DNA from: Plakobranchus ocellatus
Lineage: Eukaryota; Mollusca; Gastropoda; Plakobranchidae
Reading direction: 5' to 3'
DNA: 23,707 nt
NCBI GenBank assembly: GCA_019648995.1
Contig: BLXT01003724.1
Location: forward strand, 847,460 to 871,166
The number at the start of each line of letters is the position of its first letter. Positions within the stretch are counted from its first letter, which is position 1. A program made the position numbers and the translations under genes. The notes below the pieces were generated by a model that worked only from the letters and a program-made list of their open reading frames with translations, was not told the DNA's origin and did not search any database. Below, piece by piece: positions 1 through 9,010 of the stretch.

Positions 1-44
1 TCTGGTTTAGGTGCCATTGCCAGTGAGGCTCTTGGAACTACTGG

Positions 45-200
45 TCAATATTTCCTCAGGAATTTTCTGTTTCTCAAGGTTACGCGACCTGAGCCGTCGA
101 CTCGCACTACATATTGATCAAATTGTCTGACCTCAATAGCAATGCCAGTCTTGTCCCACTTTGTAGGATGGGGGCCTGTTTGATTCTGGATGCGATGGTT
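45..200 (-). pseudogene. pol C-terminal tail (post-integrase) fragment
   Basis: About 50 codons read R-I-Q-N-Q-TGPHPTKWDKTG, then EVRQFDQYVVRVDGSGRV and NRKFLRKY, the SH3-like C-terminal end of pol downstream of the integrase core in K02A2.6-like elements. The frame differs from that of the protease fragment. A TGA (45-47) interrupts it, after which codons reading PVVPRASLAMAPKP continue to the window edge, suggesting the stop is a mutation. Upstream residues in the same open frame (about 200-554) are an out-of-frame reading of the protease, not real protein. Confidence 0.7.
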
Positions 201-259
201 AATGGAGGTAGTGCAGTTGCACTCGGAGGCATGGATGGTAAGGTTGTAGATTCTTCGCT

Positions 260-1249
260 TGTTGAGGCAGACGCTGAAGCAATTCCAGTGGTTGGAAATG
301 TCGTTAGTAAAATTTGGAATGCTACGCAAGCCTGTTTGGATAGGAAAAGTTTGTCGGTTGAGTCTGTGACGTAGACCGTCTGACATGTTGATATTGTCTT
401 CTTGGATGTAATACTGAGGCCAGAAATCCGGAGCATAAGGGCACCCACGATACGGATACGATTGTTGTTGGCAGCAGTCATCTGCATTGTAGTTTGGATG
501 AAGTGTTTTACCTGTAGCCCTAGTTTCTGCAGGAGAGGCAAGCCAGCAAGACATGACTGGTATCCTGTGTCTGCCAAGGCCAAATATTTGACAGGGGCAG
601 TGGCTGTTTTGAGGGCAAGATTAATGTTGAGTGCATGGATGTGAGATGGGAAAGCCTGAACTGTGACATTAAGAAGGGGCTGTGGGTCAGACGTTCTTTT
701 TTCCCATATGTCGCATATCTCGTTGTAGATGTGGTGATCCAAAGCGGGTGAGGAAGCAGCACTCATAGGTTCTTGTGTGTCGATGGAGCAAAGAGTCTCA
801 AACACGGCTGCGGTGTTGCTTTGTAAGGACGGTTGATTGAAAGTCACGGGCTGTTCTTGGCGCTGTGATTTATGGCAGACTTTTTCATGATGGTGTAAGA
901 TCCCACATTTAGTACATGTATGATTGTAAGCAGGACATTTACTGATCCTCTCTTGTCTAGCATGTCCATGACCCAGGCGTCTACAATAGCCACATGGTGA
1001 TTGGCCTAGTTTTGTCGTGTTGACTTTCTGCTGTGTTCTTCCCTTTTCTTGGCGCTTATAGGAGCTGGTAGCAGCAGCAGTAGGGATCGGGTTGCCATGA
1101 AAAAGTCGACCTGCAGATCTCTTACCACTTTCTTTCGCTTCAACAAGTTGCAATGTCTCTTCAAGTGACATCATTTGTTTTGAGTTACCAAGGACATCAA
1201 GGTGTATTTCATTGTCATCGATGCCTCGTATGAGGGCATCTCGAATCAT
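260..1249 (-). pseudogene. gag C-terminus, zinc knuckles and retropepsin fragment
   Basis: This frame of about 330 codons continues gag from MIRDALIRGIDDNE. It includes the QLVEAKESGKRSAGRL segment and a cysteine/histidine region with two knuckle-like units, CGYCRRLGHGH with a later cysteine, and CTKCGILHHHEKVC (residues about 86-125). An aspartic protease domain follows; its active-site triad is in LALADTGYQSCL, with the catalytic Asp codon at 569-571. The protease flap region follows, ending near FPTTG. Beyond about position 260 the frame runs into sequence belonging to the far C-terminus of pol, read out of frame. So the protease is near complete but the polymerase is lost. The methionine at 1249 is only where the open frame begins after the upstream deletion; it is not a natural start. 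Confidence 0.75.
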
Positions 1250-1275
1250 TGTTTCACTGTAGTCAACTCATGATC

Positions 1276-1713
1276 TTATCGCATCTGTTGCAGTTGCACC
1301 CGTGCTACCATGATGTTTTCCTGTCGTACAGCCAGAGTTTTGATGCTCTGTAAAACATTAGCTTCATTTTTATTGGCAAGGGCACCAAAACTTCTGGTGA
1401 GGTCCTTTTGTAGATTCTCATCGCAGCATTCGAAGAGCTGATATACCACGTCACTGCCTGTGAGGTGGGTGGCAGCCTTGTAGTCAGACCATCTCTGTTG
1501 AAAATATGCCCATTCTTCACTTGTTCCTGCAGCTAGGATAACTGGCTGCTTCACTTTCTCTGCCTTGGTGTTGGAAACCGGTGAAGGTGTAGAGACAGTG
1601 GAAGGGTGGGTTGTTCTTTCATGCAGATCAATGAGTTTGAGCAGTACTTCTAGTGCAATTGCTGCTGGCCATGTGGTTGTGCAGTCAGGAGCTGGACATT
1701 TGATATCAGCCAT
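1276..1713 (-). pseudogene. gag N-terminal fragment
   Basis: A 145-codon reading frame begins with MADIKCPAPDC at 1713 and ends at a TAA. It contains the capsid-like segment AAGTSEEWAYFQQRW and the helix-rich run leading to NIMVARVQLQQM that typifies gag of this gypsy group. At its 3' end (about 1262-1278) the frame breaks: related proteins continue for some tens of residues before the ILRD(A/V)L motif, but here the matching codons (D-Y-S-E-T-M-I-R-D) follow almost at once in another frame. This indicates an internal deletion plus frameshift. Retroelement structural protein; non-functional here. Confidence 0.75.
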
Positions 1714-2138
1714 TTTGTTTCGTTATAATACTACTGGGCTTAGCAGTCTGTGAGATTTACTTGGCTTCTGTCAAAGATAACTATTGGGTTTTTGTTCTCA
1801 GTTTTCTTTATTGTACTTTGAACAATGACAGAAGCCTCTACCTGAGGACAACATGAAAAGACAACAATGATTTTAAAAACAGACATATAGCATAGACAAT
1901 ACAAATATATGTGCACAAATGAATGGTGATTCTCTAGTTTGTTTTAATCTTTTTGGATTAAAAATATTGATTGAGCATGATTGAAACTATTCAGCAAAGC
2001 TTTATGTGTGTTTCAGTAATTTTTTTGGACGTTGACATCTTTGGCTTTATAAATTGAATAAAAGATATGTTATCTTCCAAGCATAATAATGTGCGTGAAC
2101 AAAATTATTTGAATTGCCACTTTTTACTTCCTTTTCAG
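1714..2138. other. gag leader / possible LTR remnant, then plain intronic sequence
   Basis: Reading on the minus strand, an AATAAAG-like signal (about 1806-1812) lies about 95 bp upstream of the gag start, as expected for an LTR poly(A) region, but no terminal TG...CA or primer-binding site could be fixed. An 11-bp perfect inverted repeat, ggcttctgtca (1763-1773) and tgacagaagcc (1826-1836), flanks this stretch. From about 1860 to the HSDL2 acceptor at 2138 I see only AT-rich sequence ending in a pyrimidine tract, cttttcag. Confidence 0.3.
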
Positions 2139-2352
2139 TTAGAGATGCAGGTGGACAAGCTCTGGCTTGTATTGTGGACATCAGGTTTGAAGATCAAGTA
2201 AAGGAGGCAGTAGAGAAGGCTGTGCAAAGATTTGGTGGAATAGACATACTTGTCAACAATGCAAGTGCTATCTCAATCACAGGAACATTAGAGACGCCAA
2301 TGAAGAAATATGACTTGATGCATAACATAAACACAAGAGGAACATATTTATG
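2139..2352 (+). CDS. HSDL2: HSDL2 exon (internal; SDR domain, NNAS region)
   Basis: Hydroxysteroid dehydrogenase-like protein 2 is a short-chain dehydrogenase/reductase, peroxisomal or mitochondrial in vertebrates and linked to lipid metabolism; its physiological substrate is not settled. This exon encodes GGQALACIVDIR, RFGGIDILVNNASAIS and NINTRGTYL, which match the vertebrate protein nearly residue for residue. NNAS is the SDR motif that stabilises the cofactor-binding sheet, and the Asn of NINTRGTY belongs to the catalytic tetrad. The exon opens with two bases completing a split codon after cttttcag and ends with TG before gtaaac, so the flanking introns are phase 1 and phase 2. It is 214 bp (2 + 70 codons + 2). 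The N-terminal TGxxxGIG cofactor motif is absent and must lie on exons left of the window. Confidence 0.93.
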
Positions 2353-4589
2353 GTAAACAGCTCTATGTTTGTTTTTTTTTTTTGTTTTTTTTTTTGTGGC
2401 TCAAATGCTGATTGCTAGTTGTAGTAGAAATAGCACTACACAAACTGTCAAGAGTGTTAAAAATCAGATTAATGATTTCATAGCAAGATTTTGGTCACTT
2501 ATACTGTAGGTTTATTGCCTGTGAGTGTCACCATCAGATTTGGCATTTAAATTAAAAAAAAATTGTTTTCAATATTATTGCCATTTTGTTTTTGTAAGTG
2601 CTACCATCTTAGATTTTTGTACCTCTCACAACACAAATTTCAAAATGTATCTAGTCTTTCAATTCATATAGATATGATGAAATTTGGTGTACACAATGTT
2701 TACATAGATAGATAGATCTGTATGCATATGTTTATGTATTCAATCAATCAATCATAGCGCTGATGATCATTTATCTCCAGAGGTCTTGATTTTTCATGGC
2801 TAACATTGTGTCTGATATTTTTTCTTCTTTCATTCATGAGGGGACTCATTCTTGTTTGTTTCTAGCTTTCGTTTTCATAATGTGGCCTTAAAACTGTCTT
2901 GCCGGCTACATATTTTATTGACCAATGATCTTTCACTCTTTGCTTCTCATAGGACTTCTACATTTGATTTCTCACAAGTCTGTAGAATTCATAGCATGAA
3001 TATTAAAAATCACATGTCCATTGTTTCTAGTTTCTTTTGGACTTGTTTGGTTTTTGTCCATGACTCGCATCCATAAAATTAGGATGGATTCTGTATAACA
3101 CAGAAGCATCCTTTGTCTTGTTTGAAGTGACAGATTCTTGTTGGTTGAGGGATATTTAAATAAAATTTTGAAGCAATTTTGGCCTGGGTTATTCCTGGCA
3201 TAATTTCTAGAATGTTTTTGCTGTCCTTAGTGATTGTAAATCTAGATACCTGAAAGTGTCTTTCTGCTCGAGTTTTGTAACCTCAACAACTATATTACAT
3301 GTTTTGTCTGCTTTGTACTGATGACCATAAATTCTGTCTTTTTGCTTGGCAAGTCCAAGTGTCTTCTTTTTGCTTTACAAGTTAATTGTATCTTGTAATT
3401 ATTTTAAATCAATTCTACTTTCTGCAATTAAAACCATTCTTTGGGTAAGGCATGTTATCAATCACCTTTCCACCCACTCTAATTCTAGGCATGTCGTCTA
3501 GATTTCTCACAATAGTTTCGCTACAGAGAGAAAGTAAATTGTATGATAGTACATGGCCTTGTCATTCTTTACAATGTGTTTTTTCCAAATTATATATATA
3601 TTGATATTTTTTAAAACCAATTTTTCGAATTTAGTACCCAGCATCACCTGAGAAATCTCACATGTTTTGACACAAAAACGTCATTTTCACACTCACACAC
3701 ACACACAAAAAAAATAAATCCCCAAACAACAAGGAATGTATTATCTTTGATGCATAGAGGCCTGAGTTTTCTTTAGGAGAAGTATGTTCAGACATTTAAA
3801 AAATGATATTGGCATTTAGTGATGCAAAAACTGCTGCTGAGAAAATCCCAAATGAACTTCTTAAAGAGAAATACTTTTAAAAGCCATCAATATTCTTAAT
3901 TCTATTGGTTTTAGGGTCAAATCATAGACAGGAAATTAATCAATAACTAAAATTTATGAAAAGTAGAATAACTGAGTTTGAACTTGTTTTAATTTGAAGG
4001 TAACCATGGTCTCAATAGTTATGAAACATACTGATTTTAATGCTTGAAATGGCAAATTTTCAATTATTTTAGTCTGTCAATGAAAATTGCATTTTTTTTC
4101 CTTTCCAGAGAACAAAAAAATTTGATACTTCAGGTAGTAATACTTCAAAATCAAGTGCCCTCCCTTCCCATGAATTACATCTAATGAGTAAAGAAGATTG
4201 AAAAATTACTTCCTTTCACAAGTGTCTTCCCGGAAAATAGTGCTGACCACTTTTTTAAAGCCTTTGTTTACAATGAGTATGAATCTGTTAAACTGTCTTA
4301 CAAAAGATATAAATGTTATGGCTTTAGACTATTGTCTCACAGTCACAACAACATAAATGATCAAAAATAGAAGATAACTTTTACTCTGTTCACACACCAT
4401 AATGTTGCCATGACTTGAAGCAGATTATCTGATGGAGTCCAACATTCTCCATGTGCATAATCAGATTGATCTTTCTTTCTATCCCTGTCTCTCTAAAAAT
4501 TCTCATTTTAAAAATGTTTCTGTCTTAAAATACAGTTACTTCAAATATCTGGCTATTTCAATTAAATTTTTTATTCTCTTGTCAAAAAG
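2353..4589 (+). other. HSDL2 intron (2.2 kb) with LINE relic and simple repeats
   Basis: Donor gtaaac at 2353, acceptor aaaaag ending at 4589. It contains poly-T runs near 2370-2395, a GATA microsatellite (about 2704-2718), a minus-strand LINE relic (about 2740-3580) and a CA-rich run (about 3690-3706). From about 3720 to 4589 I find nothing beyond AT-rich sequence. Confidence 0.85.
2740..3580 (-). mobile_element. Decayed LINE (non-LTR retrotransposon), RT to 3' end
   Basis: Read on the minus strand in shifting frames, the sequence gives SETIVRNLDDMPRIRVGGK (RT palm), then VLIAESRIDLK just after the catalytic site, CNIVVEVTKLEQKDTFRYL, TITKDSKNILEIMPGITQAK, TRQRMLLCY, YGCESWTKTKQVQKKLE, and finally KISDTMLAM and DLWR near the 3' end. 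These are the ordered motifs of an APE-type LINE RT and its C-terminal region. The position of the YADD active site reads Y-P-K-N, so catalysis is lost, and many frameshifts and stops are present. The 3' end carries an (attg)n tail at about 2740-2754. The clade was not determined. Plus-strand open frames across this span (for example 2852-3076) are antisense shadows. Confidence 0.75.
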
Positions 4590-4693
4590 CTCAAAAATCT
4601 GTCTTCCCTACTTGATGAAAAGTGACAACCCACACATACTGAATATTAGTCCTCCACTAAACATGACAGCCAAATGGTTCCAATTTTACACAG
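4590..4693 (+). CDS. HSDL2: HSDL2 exon (internal; catalytic Ser segment)
   Basis: The exon encodes C-SKICLPYLMKS, then HILNISPPLN and AKWFQFYT. It aligns with the segment of vertebrate HSDL2 between the conserved Asn and the Tyr-x-x-x-Lys motif; the Ser of LNIS is the expected catalytic serine. Its first base completes the TG carried over from the previous exon (TGC, Cys), and its final G is completed by CA of the next exon (GCA, Ala). The length is 104 bp and the frame is kept. The donor gtgag at 4694 is strong. The acceptor aaaaag is purine-rich just before AG but has a pyrimidine tract (ttattctcttgtc) upstream. The open frame starting at 4432 is intron read-through. Confidence 0.92.
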
Positions 4694-5447
4694 GTGAGAG
4701 CTCTTTTCTGTTAAGGCATTCAGCAGATATAAACTTTTTTTTTTTTTTTTAATCAAAAGAAGATCACTGTGGCTTATCATTGTTGTTGTAGAATTTAAAA
4801 TTTAAAAAAAAAAAAAAGTTCAAATTCAATTTGTAGAATCAAATCTCTCTTCAGATTTTGTTTGGGTGTGGCTCTTAAATTTTCTTTTCTTTTTTTTTTT
4901 TGTCCTTGCTATTTTAACTCGAAGAGGCAAGGCAGCAGTCCATAAACCGAGTAGTGCGTCCATGTGAATTCTGTGGGAGAGGTCTATGAACCTTGGTGCT
5001 ACCACCTACGAGTGGCAGAGGTTCTTAAACCAAATGTGTGTAGGTCCCCTTTCTCTGGAATATTCCATCCTCCCTTGGTCAAAATATTAAAAATTTTTTG
5101 ATTGGATATTTCCATTAATATCAACCAATGAAACTACCGTTCATCTGGCGCTTTTACGTTGTTCCTATGCTATGTTATTGTGAATGAATGGGGCACTGTG
5201 CATGTGCATTGCTCGCATCACGAACCAGACACTTGGGGGCGTGGCCTATTACTGTCAGATTGGACATGTGCTTAATGTAGCTTGTAAATTTTTACCGTAA
5301 AAGTTAAAAAATTTTTTTTGTAAGATTTGGCCTGTTGTTACTATGAGTTTAACTATAAAATTTGCAAAGTTTTACAGTAAAATTTGGCTTGCTATTTTAA
5401 AAAATTTTACTGCAAGCTTTAGGCTGCTGTTACTGTAAAATGTCAGT
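4694..5447. other. Intron sequence left of the piggyBac region; AT-rich with palindromes
   Basis: Long T and A homopolymers occur at about 4737-4750, 4803-4816 and 4888-4901. From about 4915 the composition changes. There is a perfect palindrome ggaatattcc (5057-5066), which fits a paired heat-shock-element half-site pattern, and an inverted pair attgg (5101-5105) and ccaat (5125-5129) around atatt/aatat arms. At 5285-5440 short units related to ttttacagtaaaatttggc recur about three times with poor conservation. I see no gene. This could be the 5' non-coding part of the piggyBac element, but its end was not located. Confidence 0.4.
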
Positions 5448-5990
5448 GAATCATGCTATCGTGCGTGCAGAAATTTAGGAGTATTATTATGTTCTTTGGC
5501 TGGATGCTTGTTGATTGGTGTATATCTAATATCGTCCCTCCCCGCCTCTCCCCCTCCCACACCTCTTGTCCCTGTTGCAAAGCACTGATCATGTGTGTTG
5601 TTTGCATCACAAACCTCAGGGGTATAGTCTGTTTCTGACCAAGAGGGCCTAGCCCTATTGTTTAGTATACTAGAGGAATGATGCTATTGTGTGTACAGTA
5701 ACTGGTTGAATATTATTTGGCTGGATGCTTGGTGTATCTTTCAATCATCATACCTCCCTGCCCCTCCCCCTACCACACCTCTTTATTGCAAAGCATTGAT
5801 CATGTGTGTTGTTTGCATCACGAACCTTTGGGGGTATAGTCTGTTTCTGACCAATAGGGCCTAGCTCTATTATTACTATTATATTTTAGTATATTAGAGG
5901 AATGATGCTATTGTATGTACAGTAACTGGTTGAGTATTATTTGGCTGGATGCTGTTGCTTGGTCTACGTTTCTTATAACACCACCCCTTC
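5448..5990 (+). repeat. Tandem repeat, about 226-bp unit, 2.4 copies
   Basis: Units begin at 5448, 5676 and 5900 (spacing 228 and 224). Each opens with gaatsatgctat, carries ttatttggctggatgct, a C-rich stretch with ccacacctctt, and then gcatcac, aacct and tatagtctgtttctgacca. The third unit stops near 5990, just before the piggyBac gene. A more diverged fragment resembling the gcatcacgaacc...ggggg part lies at about 5205-5245. Open frames here (5453-5638, 5915-6154) are not conserved between units and look non-coding. The array may be subterminal sequence of the transposon. Confidence 0.75.
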
Positions 5991-6277
5991 CCCTCCCTAT
6001 TGGTTTTGTCTTCTGTGTTGTCTACTGTGTAAGTCTTATGTTTGTCTTGTTGCGTTGTCTCCTAAGTCTTTTCTGTGTCTTTGAGTCTAAGTCAAAGGGT
6101 GAAGATAGCTTGGCTCTAAGACCAGGCAGTGTAAGATGTGTGTTGATTAGTTGAAGTGGCATCGTGAGGCATATTTTTCGCGCTCAGTCTTTCACTGAGG
6201 CTGCAACTGTTGGCATCGACACAGTCTCTGCGCTCGATCGACATACCTTATACAGCTTTACAAATTTACAAGTGAAC

Positions 6278-8110
6278 ATGGAAATGATCAACCTTGACGA
6301 TCCATCCACTCTTAGAAGATTGATTGCTACTGCTACGGCTAGTAGTAGTACATCATCTTCAACAGCACCATCAGCGGAACCCCCCTTCATCTCTGAGTTC
6401 GCAACAACAAGTGAAGACTCAGACATTAAGAACGAAGAAGAGGAGTTTGTAGCAGTCAGGAGCAAGCATGTCATGCCTGTCTGCAGACAACCACTACATG
6501 ATGGTGACATCGAGCAAGATGATAATCATGATGAGAAAGAGGGGCAGGAGGAGGAGGAGGCTGCTGGTACTTGGAGAGAGGGAACAACTTCACCGCCCGT
6601 TTTTGATTTCATGGGGACAAGTGGGTTTGCAGGTGCAAATGGAAGGAGAGATACCCCTTCGTTACCTTCGCCTGATGGTCAATGACGAGATGGTAGAGAG
6701 CTTGGTGACAGAGACAAACAGATATGCCACACAAACTCTCGCAACAAGGCACTTGTCACCCAAATCGCGCTTTCATCAGTGGATGGAAACATCGGTAAAC
6801 AAGATGTGGGTGTTTCTTGGCCTCATAGTGGCTATGGGACTGATTGTCATTGAAAATCTGGACGAGTACTGGACCAAGTATACAAGCTTCCATTTTTTGG
6901 CTCTGTGATGCCCAAAGACAGATTCAGTCTGCTTCTGTCTTTTTTACACCTCGCCAACAATGAAGAGCAGCCACCGCGCGACCACTCCAACCATGATCCC
7001 ATTTTCAAGATTCGGCCTTTTATTGAACAATTAAATGCCAATTTCAAGATTGTCTTTTTGCCTGGCAAGAATATTGCAATTGATGAAGCGATCGTAGCCT
7101 GGAGAGGTCCACTCAAGTTCAGAGTCTACAACCCAGACAAGCCCGACAAATTCTGCATCAAGGTGTTTGAGCTTTGTGACAGTGCCACAGCTTATTGTTG
7201 CAATCTCAAATTGTATACCGGAAAGAGGGAAGCGTCTGTCCAAGGTGCTACTTTTGATGTGATTGACCGCCTGATCAATCCCTACATCAGTTGTGGGAGA
7301 ACGCTTTATGTGGACAATTTTTATACCAGTCCCGACCTCTTCACCCACCTAGAAAATCACAGGACATTGGCATGCGGCACAAAGAGAGCTAACAGGAAAA
7401 ATGGACCTCCTAAAGAGCTGATGCCAAAAATCAAGAAAAGTGATCGCACTGTCAATGCTTTGACTAATGGCAACCTGAATTAGTTTAGGTTCATGGACAG
7501 GAAAGAAGTTAGGATATTAACAACAGCCCACGGTCCCAGGCATGTGACAACTGGCAAGACAAATCCTGTCACCAAAGAAGCGGTGATCAAACTAGAGGCT
7601 GTCCACCAATACAATCAGTTCATGGGTGCAGTTGACCGCAGTGATCAGATGGTCACAAACTATGCTTTTAAACGACGCACACTAAAGTGGTGGAAAAAAG
7701 CGTTCTTCCATATGTTCATGCTGGGTGTGCTCAGTGCATACATTGTTCACAAGGCAATAGCTGCGAGAAAACTGAGCCACAGAATTTTTAGACGAGACCT
7801 AGCAAAACAGCTTGATCAGTTCATACCTTTTTGCCAAGAAATAAGACCCGCCGCCTGTTCTGGTCAGTCTTCTCTCTTCAGGCTTGCGGTACAGCACTTT
7901 CCACGCTTCATCCTCCCCAAGCCTGGAGCTAAAAAACAAAACCCTCAAAGGATGTGTGTGGTTTGCTCTGAACCCAATAAACGCACTTATACAAGGTGCC
8001 AGTGCCCCTCTTGTGATGTGGGATTGCATGTCGACCCTTGTTTTGAAATTTACCACACAACGAAAGATTTCAAGCGCGCCCACAGGAGGAAACATACACA
8101 GACGGAATGA
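6278..8110 (+). pseudogene. piggyBac-type (PGBD-like) transposase, two frameshifts and one stop
   Basis: Cut-and-paste transposase of the piggyBac superfamily. The N-terminus (ATG at 6278; the open frame extends back to 6164) is rich in Ser/Thr and acidic residues, ending in PPVFDFMGTSGF. Frame 2 is lost by a shift at about 6642-6670. The core resumes as VNDEMVESLVTETNRYATQ in another frame, then returns to frame 2 at the T6 run 6893-6898, giving MPKDRFSLLLSFLHLANN. Catalytic aspartates are all present: NIAIDEAIVAWRG (Asp codon 7082-7084), LYVDNFYTS (7313-7315) and MGAVDRSDQM (7634-7636). A TAG at 7481-7483 interrupts the frame before FMDRKEV. The C-terminal cysteine-rich domain reads CVVCSEP, RCQCPSC, and then DPCFEIYHT. 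With the DDD triad intact and only three lesions this is a fairly young copy. It lies in the HSDL2 intron between exons 4590-4693 and 8909-9010. TTAA-flanked inverted repeats could not be identified. Confidence 0.9.
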
Positions 8111-8144
8111 AGCTTAGCAGCAGCCTCCCCTCCCTTCAACAAAT

Positions 8145-8201
8145 AGTCCTTCTCAGGGCTAAAGGTCCTTTTTAGGGCTGAAGAAAGTCCCTTTCAGGAC
8201 T
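8145..8201 (+). promoter_or_regulatory. Three tandem histone-type 3' stem-loop look-alikes
   Basis: Three 16-nt hairpins occur 35 bp after the piggyBac stop: AGTCCTTCTCAGGGCT (8145-8160), GGTCCTTTTTAGGGCT (8164-8179) and AGTCCCTTTCAGGACT (8186-8201). Each has a 5-6 bp stem (some G-T pairs) and a 4-nt pyrimidine loop. They closely follow the metazoan replication-dependent histone mRNA stem-loop consensus GGYYYTTHTHARRRCC, differing mainly at the outer base pair. gaagaaag before the third resembles a histone downstream element. No histone coding sequence is present in the window. They could be a captured histone 3' end or a 3' processing signal of the transposon; function is inferred. Confidence 0.5.
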
Positions 8202-8335
8202 CTCTCTCTCTCTCTCTCTCCTCTATCTCAATCTCTTTCAATCTACTTCATATCCATCTCTCTCTCTCTCCTTGTCTCTCCCTTTCTTTTTTTAATTTCT
8301 CTCTCTCTCACTCTTTCTCATCTCTCCCTAACCTG
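8193..8335 (+). repeat. (TC)n microsatellite tract
   Basis: Pyrimidine-rich sequence with several tctctctctc runs (8201-8221, 8258-8280, 8299-8335), directly after the stem-loop cluster. Confidence 0.9.
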
Positions 8336-8908
8336 TCTAATGGGCCAAAGGCAGTCCCAAGCCTGCCACCTGGAAACAGGGAACTAAGAGGGGAAAGGTT
8401 CTTTTCTATTCTAAAAACATCATTTTTTTTCTATGAGTCCAGTGATATACTTTTTTAAAATGAATCTCAAATTATTTTAAATCGAGAGAATCTTCTTTTT
8501 TCTTTTTTTTTTTTTTGTAATTTGTGTGAATTATATACTGTGTGTTTTAAAAAAATCAGATTACAAGAAGGTAGGTTTTGAGTTAAGTCAATGAGTTTCT
8601 GGTTTTACAAAAATCATAATAATTCAGAGGCTAGTGTAAATAGAATTACTGGTTTGTTTGTAAACTGTGGGCGTGGCAGAGTGCTATGCAGAAAATTTAA
8701 TAGGTGACAAAACGAAGCCTTTATCAACTATGGCATGAAATCTAAACCTATAAATGTATATATATATTCTGAAAGCTAATGTAGTAAGCTATGTTATAAT
8801 CTATGTATCTGTGCATTTTGCAATCTCTGTTGTTATTCTAGCCAAATTCAATGTAAACAGACCAATTGAAATTTCAAGATAATTCTGTTATTTATATCAA
8901 ATTTGCAG
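8336..8908 (+). other. Intron sequence without recognised content
   Basis: AT-rich sequence with T-runs near 8495-8516 and a short TA run at 8757-8768, ending in the HSDL2 acceptor atttgcag at 8908. Nothing coding is visible. Confidence 0.6.
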
Positions 8909-9010
8909 CATACACCATGGCCAAATATGGAATGTCTATGTGTGTTTTGGGAATGGCAGCAGAATTTAAAAGTGAAGGTATTGCTGTCAATGCACTTTGG
9001 CCCAGAACAG
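8909..9010 (+). CDS. HSDL2: HSDL2 exon (internal; YxxxK catalytic motif)
   Basis: The exon encodes A-YTMAKYGMSMCVLGMAAE, then EGIAVNALWPRT, matching the vertebrate AYTIAKYGMS...VNALWPKT segment. The Tyr and Lys of YTMAK are the SDR catalytic pair, and NALWPRT is the region following the active site near the nicotinamide pocket. The length is 102 bp. Its first two bases complete GCA and the last G joins CC of the next exon (GCC, Ala). Acceptor gcag at 8905-8908, donor gtaaat at 9011. It is too short to stand out as an ORF; it was found by homology and by phase agreement with neighbours. Confidence 0.93.

Larger units (their letters stand above)
1..1713 (-). mobile_element. Ty3/gypsy-type LTR retrotransposon relic, internally deleted
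   Basis: The minus strand carries, in order, a gag N-terminus, a gag C-terminus with zinc knuckles, an aspartic protease and the extreme C-terminus of pol. No reverse transcriptase, RNase H or integrase core lies between the protease and the pol tail, so several kilobases are deleted. The element continues past the left edge of the window. The pol tail, with its conserved TGPHPTKWDKTG and VDGSGRVT stretches, is the kind seen after the integrase in K02A2.6-like gypsy elements. That assignment comes from recognising the family, not from a search. No clear LTR pair is visible. The element lies upstream of the first HSDL2 exon in the window, in reverse orientation, probably inside an intron. Confidence 0.8.

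Noticed and set aside
402-644. Plus-strand open frames over 114-644
   Set aside because: Shadows of the minus-strand protease and pol-tail fragments.
2114-2356. Open frame taken as a complete small SDR protein
   Set aside because: It is one HSDL2 exon plus a few intron codons at each end; exon borders at 2139 and 2352 fit splice sites and phase.
2852-3076. Plus-strand open frame of 74 codons
   Set aside because: It is antisense to the LINE relic, whose minus-strand motifs are recognisable.
4432-4752. 106-residue open frame as a free-standing gene
   Set aside because: Only 4590-4693 matches HSDL2; the rest is intron read-through and a T-run.
4914-8586. TTAA-flanked piggyBac ends (ttaactcgaa at 4914 and ttttgagttaa near 8585)
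   Set aside because: Only about six bases match between the proposed ends, too few to call terminal inverted repeats; other TTAA pairs were no better.
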